Assembly (NCBI RefSeq): GCF_029229925.1
Contig: NZ_CP107254.1
Location: 1,550,001-1,614,000, forward strand
Direction: 5' to 3'
DNA length: 64,000 nt
DNA from: Halorhabdus sp. BNX81
Lineage (GTDB): Archaea > Halobacteriota > Halobacteria > Halobacteriales > Haloarculaceae
Shown here: positions 1 to 8,101 of the stretch, piece by piece
Position numbering within the stretch: the first letter of the stretch is position 1
Layout: every line of letters begins with the position of its first letter
Position numbers and translations under genes: made by a program
Notes under the pieces: model-generated
Told to the model about the DNA's origin: nothing
The model's input: the letters and a program-made list of their open reading frames with translations, nothing else
Databases searched by the model: none

Positions 1-417
1 GCGTTCGCCTTCGCGTTCGTCGCGACCTGGGCGGACTCGATCCGGTCGACGCATCTCGCCGCCGCTGCGGTCGGGGGGCTCGTGCTCTTTCCGGCCAACG
101 TCCTGTTGACGCCACCGTTCATCAGCAGCTACACGCCCGTTCTGGGCACCCTGCAGTACGCGGTGTTGCTCGTGTTGGTCCTTGCTGTGCTCGTCCTCGT
201 CGTCGTGGGCCGCGAGAAATTGTCCGGCACGTTCCGACACGCGCCGCTCGCTTCCCTGGCCGCGTTGCCGGTCGCGGTCTATCTCGGCCGCCATCTGATC
301 GCCGCCTCACCACTCCACCAGACGGCGTATCTGCTCGCCGGTCTCGTCGTCTATGGCGGATTGGTCGGGAGTACTGTGGGTCTATGGCGGACTGAGAATA
401 GCGCCGACCGGATCTAG
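1..417 (+). CDS. Multi-pass membrane protein, C-terminal part (truncated by window edge)
   Basis: The frame is open from base 1, so only the last 138 residues are visible and the true start lies upstream. The visible part is almost wholly hydrophobic, with about four membrane-spanning stretches (near residues 20-35, 50-70, 80-100 and 110-130 of the fragment) separated by short basic loops. No catalytic or binding motif is visible and the family is not recognised. Its TAG stop (415-417) interlocks with the TAG stop of the convergent rfcL gene in the palindrome CTAG. An internal GTG at 82 could be mistaken for a start, but the coding frame clearly continues upstream. Confidence 0.7.
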   Translation, partial: AFAFAFVATWADSIRSTHLAAAAVGGLVLFPANVLLTPPFISSYTPVLGTLQYAVLLVLVLAVLVLVVVGREKLSGTFRHAPLASLAALPVAVYLGRHLIAASPLHQTAYLLAGLVVYGGLVGSTVGLWRTENSADRI

Positions 418-1895
418 ACGAAGTCGCCGAGACCGGTCTGTTGATCGTCGGCCTCATCTTCCTCGACGCTCGTCTCAGCCTCGTCCGGAGCACTGCGTTC
501 CTCGGCTTCTTGTGAGTCGATCGGTTCCGGTTGGCCGTCCCGTTGCTCACCGTCAGTGCCCTGGGACGACGAATCGCCGGTTTCACCCGGGTCGAACGCG
601 CCTTCCGAGGCGTCGACGGCGGCCGTTTCCCGGCGTTCTGCCGCGTCCTCGACGATCGAAGCGATCTTGTTCGTGTCCGCACCGCTGCCCGTAATGAACG
701 CCACGTGGTCGGCGTCGAGATCGTAGGCCGCCGTCATCGAAACCGTCAACTCGCGGTTCTTGCAGTGGTGGGTCATCGTCTCCAGATACGGCAACACCTC
801 GCGGCGCGCGGTGGACATGCTGACGCCGCTGGTCGTCGCAATGGCGCGGGCGACATCGTCGCGCGTGTCCCGTGCGCCCCTGGTTCGACCGAGCTTCGAC
901 CAATAGCTCGGCGGGCCATAGCGCGTCCAGCCGCCCTTCTCACCGCTGCGTGCGGCCGCGACACCGGCTGTCATGGCGTCGGACGCATATCGCCAGAAGG
1001 AGTAGTTCTGGGTAGCCCGCACGCGACCGAGCCACCGGTCGGCGTTCGCGAGCGAGCGGTAGGCACGTGCCAGTTCCGCGCCCTCGTAGTCCTTGGGCAC
1101 GTTGTCCTCGATCCAGGAGATGAGGTCGTCGGGCGTCTCGTCGACGTCGTAGGACGCTTCGAGGGTTTCCTGGGCGTCTGCTTCCTTCAGGACGGTATCG
1201 AGAAACGAAAAGATGTCAGTCGTCCGGTCGCGTTCGCTGGTCACGACGTCGTCTTCGGTCACCGTGTCCCGGCCCTCGGCGATGGCCTGCAGATCGTTGA
1301 TCGCTCCCCGAAGATCACCGTCGTTCATCTCCGCGATCTTTCGGAGTGCCTCCTTCTCGAAGCCGACGTCCTCCTGTCGGCAGATATCACGGAGGACAGG
1401 GACGATCGACCGGGTGGAGACGTCCCGAAACTCGATGTCCCGGCAGGCGTTCCGGAGGCCCTTGCTCATCTCGTAGAACTCGTTGGCGATGAGGACGATC
1501 GGCTGTTGGGCCTCCTTGACCAGGGCCGTGATCGCCCGCGTCCCGCCGCGGTCGACGTTGCCGTGGAGGTTGTCGGCCTCGTCCAAGATGACGAGTCGCC
1601 GCCCTGATCCACCCTGGGCGAGCGTGCCGCTTTTGGCAGCCTCGCCCGCGACCTGCTCGATGACGTCTTTGGTCCGGGAGTCACTGGCGTTGAGTTCGAT
1701 CGTCGGCCAGTCCATGTCGTTGGCGAGGGCGTGGGCCGCCGAGGTTTTCCCGATGCCAGGCGAGCCATAGAGGACGACTGCCTCGCGGTGGTCGGGCCAG
1801 GACTCGGCCCACTCCCGGAGGGCGTCGCGGGCCTTGTCGTTGCCCCGCACCTCCGCGAGCGTCGAAGGACGATGAATCTCCGTCCAGTCAGTCAT
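414..1895 (-). CDS. rfcL: Replication factor C large subunit (clamp loader)
   Basis: This 493-residue AAA+ ATPase is the large subunit of the archaeal clamp loader, which with RFC small subunits loads the PCNA ring on primed DNA. Walker A is GSPGIGKT (residues 44-51) and Walker B is LVILDEAD (about 101-108). The AAA+ module and collar domain fill the first ~390 residues. A disordered acidic Ser/Glu/Asp tail follows, ending in QTGLGDFV, which fits the PIP-box pattern Q-x-x-hydrophobic-x-x-aromatic used to bind PCNA, although the last position is Val rather than aromatic. Length and the acidic tail are typical of haloarchaeal RfcL. Start is the ATG at 1895. No rfcS gene is in view. Confidence 0.95.
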   Translation of the reverse strand: MTDWTEIHRPSTLAEVRGNDKARDALREWAESWPDHREAVVLYGSPGIGKTSAAHALANDMDWPTIELNASDSRTKDVIEQVAGEAAKSGTLAQGGSGRRLVILDEADNLHGNVDRGGTRAITALVKEAQQPIVLIANEFYEMSKGLRNACRDIEFRDVSTRSIVPVLRDICRQEDVGFEKEALRKIAEMNDGDLRGAINDLQAIAEGRDTVTEDDVVTSERDRTTDIFSFLDTVLKEADAQETLEASYDVDETPDDLISWIEDNVPKDYEGAELARAYRSLANADRWLGRVRATQNYSFWRYASDAMTAGVAAARSGEKGGWTRYGPPSYWSKLGRTRGARDTRDDVARAIATTSGVSMSTARREVLPYLETMTHHCKNRELTVSMTAAYDLDADHVAFITGSGADTNKIASIVEDAAERRETAAVDASEGAFDPGETGDSSSQGTDGEQRDGQPEPIDSQEAEERSAPDEAETSVEEDEADDQQTGLGDFV

Positions 1896-1952
1896 TGTCG
1901 GGGGAAGGTGCGACCGGCGTTTAGCTTCTGCGGTGACGGCCGGAAGGGTGAG

Positions 1953-2327
1953 TCACTCTTCGAGAACTGTCCTCAGATCGAGTCGGGATGTGACTTGATC
2001 GTAGGTGTCGTCGCTGGAGACGATTGTCTCGCCGTCTGACTCGATATAGTGGAGCGCATCAAACGGTGTAAATCCGTAGTCATCGACGTACGTTGCCGCG
2101 GTCACGACCGTTTCGACGTCGCCGTCAACCTCAACAAGCGCGGCAGCGTTCGTCACGACTCGCTCTGCCTCCCGATCTTCGCGGTACGCGACGAGGAGCA
2201 GTTCAATAAGTGTCAGCTGAGATGTCCAGAGGTCCTCACGGTGAGTGGTATACACCTCCTCGGCAGCCTCCCCTAACCAGTCGTCGTCCTTGATCAGTGC
2301 GAGCAGAAAGTCAGCCTCGACGTACAT
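1953..2327 (-). CDS. vapC: PIN-domain ribonuclease, VapC-type toxin
   Basis: This 124-residue PIN-domain protein is likely the RNase toxin of a type II toxin-antitoxin pair. The acidic metal-site residues of the family are visible: Asp5 in the N-terminal strand, Glu42 in a TLIELL helix, Asp92 in the TPFDALH motif, and a further Asp in the SSDDTYD segment. The ATG follows directly on the TGA of the upstream AbrB-type gene (TGAATG, no gap), so the two are translationally coupled, in the usual antitoxin-then-toxin order. The RNA target cannot be told from sequence. Confidence 0.85.
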   Translation of the reverse strand: MYVEADFLLALIKDDDWLGEAAEEVYTTHREDLWTSQLTLIELLLVAYREDREAERVVTNAAALVEVDGDVETVVTAATYVDDYGFTPFDALHYIESDGETIVSSDDTYDQVTSRLDLRTVLEE

Positions 2328-2558
2328 TCACCGACCGGCCTCCTCGATGGCACCCGCCCGTGCCCCCTCACGAAGTTCACTGGCCGTCTTCTCTACGTCC
2401 GAAAACTCGTCTCGAAGCGCCCCAAGCGGATCGTCCGCGACGGGAACCAGCTTGATACCGTCATGGAGAGAAACAACGTAGTACGTCTCACCATACTCTT
2501 CACGCACTTCTTTTGGCAACGTCAACCGCCCCCGGTCGTCAAGCGTCGCTTGGGTCAT
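2328..2558 (-). CDS. AbrB/MazE-type swapped-hairpin antitoxin
   Basis: A 76-residue protein beginning MTQATLDDRGRLTLPKEVRE, the standard AbrB/SpoVT swapped-hairpin signature (D-x-x-G-R-hydrophobic-x-L/I-P-x-x-hydrophobic-R). The remainder is an acidic helical tail that would cover the partner toxin. It should neutralise the adjacent PIN toxin and repress the promoter. I place the start at the ATG at 2558, because the 18 codons upstream of it are not AbrB-like and because a TATA-like stretch (about 2582-2592, minus strand) lies at the leaderless distance from this ATG. Confidence 0.85.
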   Translation of the reverse strand: MTQATLDDRGRLTLPKEVREEYGETYYVVSLHDGIKLVPVADDPLGALRDEFSDVEKTASELREGARAGAIEEAGR

Positions 2559-2675
2559 GTTCGCTACTACGAGGGGCGAGTCAATAAGTATTCCCCAGAT
2601 GACCACCCACACCCAAAAAATTACTATTTACCCACCAGTGCTGGCATAGATGGACGGCAACCCAGCGTCTACCAA

Positions 2676-3569
2676 TCAGATCGCCCACAGCGTCGTCGTC
2701 CAGAAGTCATAGAACGCATCGTCCAGCGCCGGTTCGGGATCGCCAGTGGCGTCGACAGTCGCCGTCGCGTCCGCTTCGTCGGTAAACGCGTCCAGCACGG
2801 TCCCCTCGCCGACGACGTACAGCCGGTCGGTCGAGCGCTCCTCGAGGGCTACCTGGCACCGTTCGAGGTGTGAGTCGATCTGCTCGTCGCGAAGGCGTTC
2901 AAAGCGCGCCTGCGAGAAGCCACCTTTCGAATGATTCCGCCCCAGATCACTGTCGAAGCCGTGAAATGCGATCCGTTCGCGCCCGTGGTACTCACCCATG
3001 GCAAAGAGGTCAGAACGGACCAGCGCCAGGGTGAATTCCCCCGTCGGCTCGAAATGCGATCGATCGAAGACGAACCCGTCATCCCAGGTGACGAACGGGT
3101 CGGGCTCGATCGGCGGGTCCAGCGCCACGCTGAGGAGGCCGGCGTCGTCGGTGAACACGAAGCACGGGGCGGCCCGGGAGACAAGGCTCGCATGGTCGCC
3201 GAAAGCATCGCTGACAGCGTCCGGGAGCGGCCCGTCGTCGACGAACGCGGTTAGCGCACCTTCGGGACCAGTTTCGAACGAATCGAGACGGTCCAGGACC
3301 GACGTGAGCCGGTCACCGCGGAGTGTCTCACGGCGTCGAACCGACAAGTCCCGATCCGATCCAGAGAGCCGTTCGACGCGATCCTGTAGTTCCTGGACCC
3401 GGTCATCGAGCCGGTTCGCGCGGCGTTCGGCCGCCTGGCGCTCCGTCTCGATGTCCGCTCGCCGGTCGGACTCAGCGTCCAACTCCCGCTTGAGATGGCG
3501 ATTTTCGTCTTCGAGTTCCTCGATGCGCTCCTTGAGCCGGGCGCGCCCGAGTAGCTCGTCGAGCATCAC
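2676..3569 (-). CDS. Vms1/Ankzf1-like release factor (VLRF1) family protein
   Basis: A 297-residue protein. Residues ~5-70 are a charged heptad-like coiled coil; residues ~80-297 resemble the Vms1-like release-factor domain. The diagnostic stretch is HSKGGFSQARFERLRDEQ (213-230), whose Gln220 corresponds to the catalytic Gln that in Vms1/VLRF1 proteins releases nascent chains from peptidyl-tRNA on stalled ribosomes. Such enzymes act in ribosome-associated quality control, so a rescue role is inferred. The neighbouring DUF5802 gene lies just upstream on the same strand (gap 23 bases) and the two may be co-transcribed. Two Met codons start the frame; the first is used here. Family assignment rests on the motif and architecture. 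Confidence 0.7.
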   Translation of the reverse strand: MMLDELLGRARLKERIEELEDENRHLKRELDAESDRRADIETERQAAERRANRLDDRVQELQDRVERLSGSDRDLSVRRRETLRGDRLTSVLDRLDSFETGPEGALTAFVDDGPLPDAVSDAFGDHASLVSRAAPCFVFTDDAGLLSVALDPPIEPDPFVTWDDGFVFDRSHFEPTGEFTLALVRSDLFAMGEYHGRERIAFHGFDSDLGRNHSKGGFSQARFERLRDEQIDSHLERCQVALEERSTDRLYVVGEGTVLDAFTDEADATATVDATGDPEPALDDAFYDFWTTTLWAI

Positions 3570-3592
3570 TCTGACTCGACGGGCCTGACGGG

Positions 3593-3997
3593 TTAAATCC
3601 CCGTGGGTTGCCCGCCATCAGAACGGAGTCCCGACGGGGCGCCGGTGAATCTATCAGGCGGATCCACGCTGCTGGTCAGCGATAACAGCTGATCGGCTCG
3701 ATCCGCCGTCGCGAGCAGCACTTCCCGCAACGATGGCGGATGCTCGACCTGGGACTCCGATAGTATCTCGGGAGGCACTGCGAGTGTGTCCGCCGGTACG
3801 GACTCGACGCCAGTTACCGGGAAGTGCTGCTGGTCGAGTTTCATCACCAGCGGCGTATCTCGACCGCCCGTATCCGGGTCGTAGAGTTGTCGTCGAACCG
3901 ATTCATACTGATCTCTGGCTATCGCTGGGGTCTCTCCATCACGCGGTTCGACGTACAACCGGCCGAGGTAGTAGGCTCCCGAGAACGGTTCGAACAT
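3593..3997 (-). CDS. DUF5802-like haloarchaeal protein
   Basis: A 134-residue soluble acidic protein starting MFEPFSGAYYLGRLYVEP, which I recognise as the opening of the haloarchaeal DUF5802 family. Its function is unknown. The first ~85 residues look folded; the tail after the SLREVLLATADRADQLL helix is Pro/Gly-rich. An ATG at 3997 is chosen over an upstream in-frame start at 4423 because the upstream codons are rich in Cys, His and Arg and do not resemble haloarchaeal protein, and because a strong TATA box (4027-4034) sits at the leaderless distance from 3997. Confidence 0.75.
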   Translation of the reverse strand: MFEPFSGAYYLGRLYVEPRDGETPAIARDQYESVRRQLYDPDTGGRDTPLVMKLDQQHFPVTGVESVPADTLAVPPEILSESQVEHPPSLREVLLATADRADQLLSLTSSVDPPDRFTGAPSGLRSDGGQPTGI

Positions 3998-4026
3998 GCT
4001 ATACAATAACATACACCACACCATCG

Positions 4027-4034
4027 GATATAAA
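4027..4034 (-). promoter_or_regulatory. TATA box of the DUF5802-like gene
   Basis: On the minus strand the bases read TTTATATC, a close match to the haloarchaeal TATA element, 30-37 bases before the ATG at 3997. Initiation would fall at or just before the start codon, giving a leaderless or near-leaderless mRNA. Confidence 0.6.
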
Positions 4035-4183
4035 TCTTCGGCAAACCGGTCCGAACGAACCGATAGGTGGCGGTTGGTAGTGAAAATTCCGAGCATCAAA
4101 CGGATGCAGACCATAGGATGAACGCTATTGGACGATATGAGCCGCTCCTTTCGATCGCTGAACGGTGCAAACAAATATCCGGG

Positions 4184-4189
4184 TTTATA
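4184..4189 (+). promoter_or_regulatory. TATA box and ribosome-binding site region of the secreted protein gene
   Basis: TTTATA lies 25-30 bases before the ATG at 4214. In addition an AGGTGAT sequence at 4206-4212 resembles a Shine-Dalgarno site immediately before that ATG; both signals favour 4214 over the in-frame ATG at 4067. Confidence 0.5.
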
Positions 4190-4213
4190 CGTGGACAGAC
4201 ACAAGCAGGTGAT

Positions 4214-5311
4214 ATGAGATATCGGGTTCCCATTGCCGTGTTGTTGCTTGCGATCGGCGTTGCAGTGGGGCCATCGCTTGCGTCCGCCGTCGTCGCTTCC
4301 GCAACTGACGGGCCGGTCACCATCGCGGGAGACCCGGTCACCAACACGACGACAAACGAGAGTGTATCCTCCACTAACGAGACAGCTCCGACACTCGGGA
4401 GCAAAATGAGTGCGTTCATGCAATCAAGTACCGTCTCAGCCGATGCATCTGTCGAAAGCGGTATGTGGAAGGCGGGGGTGGCACGAGCGAACGCATCGAC
4501 AGCTCGCGATGCAGTCGAACGACGTACCGCATCGCTCGAACGGCGACTTCAGGAGCTCAGGACGCGACTTGCCGCCCTCGAAAACGAAAGCGTCGACGTG
4601 CGGAATCCGAATTCCGCCGCGACCGTCTCTCGGCTCGCCGCAAGGATTCAGGCGCTGGAACGATCGATCAACGAAACGGGAGAGACAGCGCGGTCGATTG
4701 GTGTCAACACGACACGTCTCGAAACGCTCCGATCGCAGGCGTCGAACATGAGTGGCCACGAGGTCGCATCGATAGCCCGGAATCTCTCCGGGGGCCCCCC
4801 ACCGGGAGTGCAGCGAGGCCCGCCGGTTGAACCGCCCGGCCGATCCAATGGATCCGACAATACCGGTCCAAACGGGCCCAACGGACCGGTGGCCCCCTCG
4901 GAGCCGAATGGCGCGACGGCACCCGGAACGAACGGTTCAACCCAGGGGGCAAACGGCACGATGTCAACGGGCCCGAATCGGACGAAGGCACCGGCGGCGA
5001 ACGGAACTACCCAATCCACAGGAAACGAGACAGCGCCCGGTCCGAGCGGCGGTGATGGAAAAACGCCGGGCCAGGGTGGCGGCATGGCAGCGCCATCAAG
5101 TTCTGAAAGTGCAGCAAACGAAACTCGGTCCCCCGCAAACGGGAACGCTGAGAACAACGGGCCCGACAGGAACCGCTCACCAACCGGGATCGACACTGAA
5201 CCGTCGTTCGGGAGCATACTAGCGGACATCTCACTCGGAGAATTAGCCAAGGTGGGGGACCGGACAGGCGGAGTTTTCACCGACCACCAGACGTCGGTCG
5301 GGGCCTGGTGA
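4214..5311 (+). CDS. Secreted low-complexity protein rich in N-glycosylation sequons
   Basis: A 365-residue protein with an N-terminal Sec signal peptide (MRYRVPIAVLLLAIGVAVG, ending at an ALA/SA-type site near residue 25). Residues ~90-185 form a Lys/Arg/Glu-rich helical region likely to be a coiled coil. Residues ~190-340 are low-complexity Asn/Gly/Pro/Ser/Thr/Ala with many N-x-S/T sequons (for example NGST, NGTM, NRTK, NGTT, NETA, NETR, NRSP). There is no C-terminal membrane anchor. It is probably exported and heavily glycosylated; the function is unknown. The start at 4214 is supported by the signal peptide, a TATA box and an upstream AGGTGAT. Confidence 0.75.
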   Translation: MRYRVPIAVLLLAIGVAVGPSLASAVVASATDGPVTIAGDPVTNTTTNESVSSTNETAPTLGSKMSAFMQSSTVSADASVESGMWKAGVARANASTARDAVERRTASLERRLQELRTRLAALENESVDVRNPNSAATVSRLAARIQALERSINETGETARSIGVNTTRLETLRSQASNMSGHEVASIARNLSGGPPPGVQRGPPVEPPGRSNGSDNTGPNGPNGPVAPSEPNGATAPGTNGSTQGANGTMSTGPNRTKAPAANGTTQSTGNETAPGPSGGDGKTPGQGGGMAAPSSSESAANETRSPANGNAENNGPDRNRSPTGIDTEPSFGSILADISLGELAKVGDRTGGVFTDHQTSVGAW

Positions 5312-5433
5312 GTCAATTACTGGAACTCCTCAACGACGGGCAGTACCGTGATTGCCGAACACGCATAGAGGAATGCAGAATAGTATAGCCACGTGGCCAC
5401 CAGTTCGCGGGGTGGACCCTCCCAAAAGATAGA

Positions 5434-5455
5434 GTTATATGTTAGAATCACTAAC
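5434..5455 (+). promoter_or_regulatory. Promoter with palindromic operator candidate for the ArsR-type gene
   Basis: GTTATAT (5434-5440) is a TATA box 25-31 bases before the ATG at 5465. It is followed directly by GTTAG-AATCA-CTAAC (5441-5455), a perfect 5-bp inverted repeat with a 5-base spacer, lying between the TATA box and the expected transcription start. A dimeric wHTH repressor bound here would block transcription, so autoregulation by the downstream gene is a reasonable inference. Confidence 0.5.
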
Positions 5456-5464
5456 GTCACGTGA

Positions 5465-6115
5465 ATGGAATCCGCCGAGTTACTCGATCTTCTGGGAAAC
5501 GCGAACCGTCGACGCATCCTGCGTCTGCTGGCGCGCAAACCCTGCTACGTCACGGAGATCAGCGACTACCTCGGCGTGAGTCCGAAGGCCGTCATCGACC
5601 ATTTACGACAGCTCGAAGAAGCCGGCCTCGTCGAGAGCCGAACCGACGAACGCCGTCGCAAGTACTTCTATATCTCACGCGGGTTCCGACTCGAAGTCAC
5701 GGCCTCGCCGTACGATTTCGGGACCAAAACCGCGTATCCGGCCAGTTCCGGGTTGGACATCACCTCGTGTAAGCACCTCTCGATCGACGTCGACCCGGAC
5801 GGTGCGTCCGAGTTGCCGGAACTCGCCGTCGAGATGCGTCGGCTCCGTCGGCTCCGCAACGAACTCTCGCTCGCCCAGCGGTGGGTCCAGGGCCGGCTGA
5901 CGGACGTCATGGAGCGAGTTAGCGAGGAGATAGACGACAGCGACGATCGTCTCTACGTCGAGGTCATGGGAGCGATCGCCGATGGCGGTGCCGATCTCGA
6001 TTCGATCAGTCGCCAGGTCGAGGTTCCGCCGCCGGTCGTCGAGGACATTCTCGGGTCGCTGCAATCGCGTGGCGTCGTCCATCGTGACGGCGATCAGTGG
6101 ATGCTGCGACGGTAA
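5465..6115 (+). CDS. ArsR-type winged-helix transcriptional regulator
   Basis: A 216-residue DNA-binding protein. The N-terminal ArsR-type winged helix (about residues 5-75) contains the recognition-helix region SPKAVIDHLRQLEEAGLV and a wing ending KYFYIS. The middle (about 100-170) is a helical Arg/Leu-rich dimerisation region, and a second winged-helix-like segment (about 165-216) closes the protein. This two-wing architecture resembles the archaeal SurR/Phr-like group of ArsR regulators. Cys27 and Cys102 are present but there is no metal-site cluster. A palindrome in its own promoter suggests autoregulation; other targets are not evident. Confidence 0.8.
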   Translation: MESAELLDLLGNANRRRILRLLARKPCYVTEISDYLGVSPKAVIDHLRQLEEAGLVESRTDERRRKYFYISRGFRLEVTASPYDFGTKTAYPASSGLDITSCKHLSIDVDPDGASELPELAVEMRRLRRLRNELSLAQRWVQGRLTDVMERVSEEIDDSDDRLYVEVMGAIADGGADLDSISRQVEVPPPVVEDILGSLQSRGVVHRDGDQWMLRR

Positions 6116-6116
6116 C

Positions 6117-6698
6117 TCAAATATCTCGCGTCAGTCCGGAGCGCAGATCACGGCCCACGTAGTGGCCGATCACGGCCGCGAGCAGGCCGCTGCTGACGCC
6201 GAACAGCACCACCAGGTCACTACGACCGGCCAGCGCGATGACCAGGAATTCCATCACAGCACCCAGTACGGCCGTGGCCGCGCCCGCGAGTCCGAGTTCG
6301 AGGTACTGCCGGCGATCACCCACGAGGCCAAATCCGAGTCCAACGGCGAAAATACCGACCAGCGCGCCGAGTGTATCGACGAAGGGAATCGCGAACCCGA
6401 AGCCGATCGCCGCGACGATACTTGCAACGAGGGCGGTCCCGAACGTTCGCACGGAAAAGAGTTGCCCCAGTCGGGAGCGAATCGATGCGAACGGCCGAGA
6501 CACCGCTCCAGCGACAGCCGACCCGAGGCGATCACGGAGACCTGAGACCAGCCCCGAGTCAGCGTCCGCCGAGCGTGGGGCGTCAGTCGAGTCGCCCGCC
6601 ACGTCGTCGACATCCGGGCCGGTGTCGAGGAGCTCTTGGAGGTCCTCGGTATCGACTTGCGATCGCTCGCGCGTTCGCTGGTCGGATCGCTCGGCCAT
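6117..6698 (-). CDS. Membrane protein with acidic N-terminal region
   Basis: A 193-residue protein of unknown family. The first ~85 residues are polar and acidic, then an amphipathic basic stretch (about 60-80) leads into four hydrophobic segments from about residue 85 to 180 (starting TFGTALVASIVAAIGFGFAI). The C-terminus is basic (YVGRDLRSG). It probably has a cytoplasmic tail and a compact four-helix membrane domain. It is convergent with the ArsR-type gene, one base from its stop. No motif indicates substrate or activity. Confidence 0.7.
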   Translation of the reverse strand: MAERSDQRTRERSQVDTEDLQELLDTGPDVDDVAGDSTDAPRSADADSGLVSGLRDRLGSAVAGAVSRPFASIRSRLGQLFSVRTFGTALVASIVAAIGFGFAIPFVDTLGALVGIFAVGLGFGLVGDRRQYLELGLAGAATAVLGAVMEFLVIALAGRSDLVVLFGVSSGLLAAVIGHYVGRDLRSGLTRDI

Positions 6699-6781
6699 AC
6701 CCTTGCTGGGGCGGCCAGCGATATGGGCCTTTCCCGTGAGAGAAAGATGGTTTGAAGTCCACCGGTCCGGTAGCCCGGAGC

Positions 6782-8065
6782 ATGAACCCAGGAGATCGCG
6801 TGGCGGTCGAGGACGGCGGCCGGACGTTCGAGGGTGTGTTACTCCCCTCCTCGGACGCGGAGACGCTCGTCGTCAAACTCCCGAATGGCTACAACGTCGG
6901 GATCGACCGGGCAACGGCCGAAGCAGACGTCCTCGAATCGGACGTCTACGACATCGAGCCGGGGGAAGCAAGCGAGGAATCGAAAATCGAATTCGACGAG
7001 GACCTCCCGACAATCTCGTTGATTTCGACCGGCGGCACCATCGCCTCCACCGTCGACTACCGGACCGGCGCGGTCACGGCGCAGTTCGACGCCGAGGACG
7101 TCCTCCGGGCCGTCCCCGAGCTCGCCGGCCTGGCCAACTACCGTGGGCGCGTCGTCGCGAACATTCTCTCGGAGAATATGACCCCCGATGTGTGGGTCGA
7201 CCTCGCCCAGGCCATTCACGAGGAGATCGAAGCCGGGGCCGACGGCGTCGTCGTCATGCACGGCACCGATACGATGCAATTCACCGCGAGTGCGATGGCG
7301 TTCATGCTGGAAACGCCAGTGCCGATTGTCTTCACCGGCAGCCAGCGATCGGCCGATCGCCCCTCCTCGGACAACGTGATGAACGCCGTCTGCGCGGTCG
7401 AGGCCGCCAAAAGTGACGCCGCGGAGGTCATGATCGCCATGCACGCCTCCGAGAGCGACGACACTTGCGCCCTCCATCGAGGCACCCGCGCCCGAAAGAA
7501 CCACACCTCCCGACGCGACGCCTTCGAGACGATCGGCCGGGAGCCCCTGGGGGAAGTCGACTACGAGACGAGCGAGGACGACGCAACCTCGGACAGTCGA
7601 GCGGCCGACGGCCGCGAGATTGCGTTCAACCGGGCGTACGAGGAGCGCGGCGACACCGAACTGGCACTGCGGGCTGACCTCGAAACCGACGTCGACCTCG
7701 TGAAGTTCACGCCCGGTGCGGGTCCAGCGATGCTCGACCCCGTCGATGGATCGGCGGGCGTGGTGATCGAAGGCACCGGGCTGGGCCACGTCAACACGGA
7801 CTGGATCGACCGGATCGACGCGCTGGTCGAGGACGGCACGACGGTCGTGATGACCAGCCAGTGCATCGACGGCCGGGTCTGCGATCGCGTCTACGACACC
7901 GGGCGCGATCTGCTCGACGCCGGCGTGATCGAGGGCGAGGACATGCTTCCCGGGACGGCGATGGTCAAGCTGATGTGGGTGCTGGCCAACCGCGACGACC
8001 CCGCGAGTGCGATGTGCGAACCGCTGGCCGGCGAGATCACCGACCGATCGACACCCTGGGAATAG
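6782..8065 (+). CDS. gatD: Glutamyl-tRNA(Gln) amidotransferase subunit D
   Basis: A 427-residue asparaginase-like subunit of the archaeal GatDE amidotransferase, which with GatE converts Glu-tRNA(Gln) to Gln-tRNA(Gln). An N-terminal beta-barrel AnsA-like domain (1-~60) is followed by the amidohydrolase domain with the nucleophile loop STGGTIAS (82-89) and the HGTDTM motif (160-165, Thr162/Asp163), which free ammonia from glutamine or asparagine. A negatively charged insertion lies near residues 255-280. Start is taken at the ATG at 6782, as MNPGDRV is a standard GatD opening. gatE is not in the window. Confidence 0.92.
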   Translation: MNPGDRVAVEDGGRTFEGVLLPSSDAETLVVKLPNGYNVGIDRATAEADVLESDVYDIEPGEASEESKIEFDEDLPTISLISTGGTIASTVDYRTGAVTAQFDAEDVLRAVPELAGLANYRGRVVANILSENMTPDVWVDLAQAIHEEIEAGADGVVVMHGTDTMQFTASAMAFMLETPVPIVFTGSQRSADRPSSDNVMNAVCAVEAAKSDAAEVMIAMHASESDDTCALHRGTRARKNHTSRRDAFETIGREPLGEVDYETSEDDATSDSRAADGREIAFNRAYEERGDTELALRADLETDVDLVKFTPGAGPAMLDPVDGSAGVVIEGTGLGHVNTDWIDRIDALVEDGTTVVMTSQCIDGRVCDRVYDTGRDLLDAGVIEGEDMLPGTAMVKLMWVLANRDDPASAMCEPLAGEITDRSTPWE

Positions 8066-8101
8066 GGAAGACGACTCGAAGCGCGTTCTGTCGTAACCTG
8101 T

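Noticed and set aside
4067-4213. In-frame 5' extension of the secreted protein gene
   Set aside because: A signal peptide and ribosome-binding site fix the start at 4214; the extension would place the signal peptide 49 residues inside the protein.
5317-5538. 73-codon minus-strand frame upstream of the ArsR-type gene
   Set aside because: It overlaps the promoter and start of the regulator and has no conserved features.
6238-7416. 392-codon plus-strand frame spanning 6238-7416
   Set aside because: It overlaps gatD in a different phase and runs antisense to the 6117-6698 gene; Arg/Pro-rich composition marks it as a shadow.
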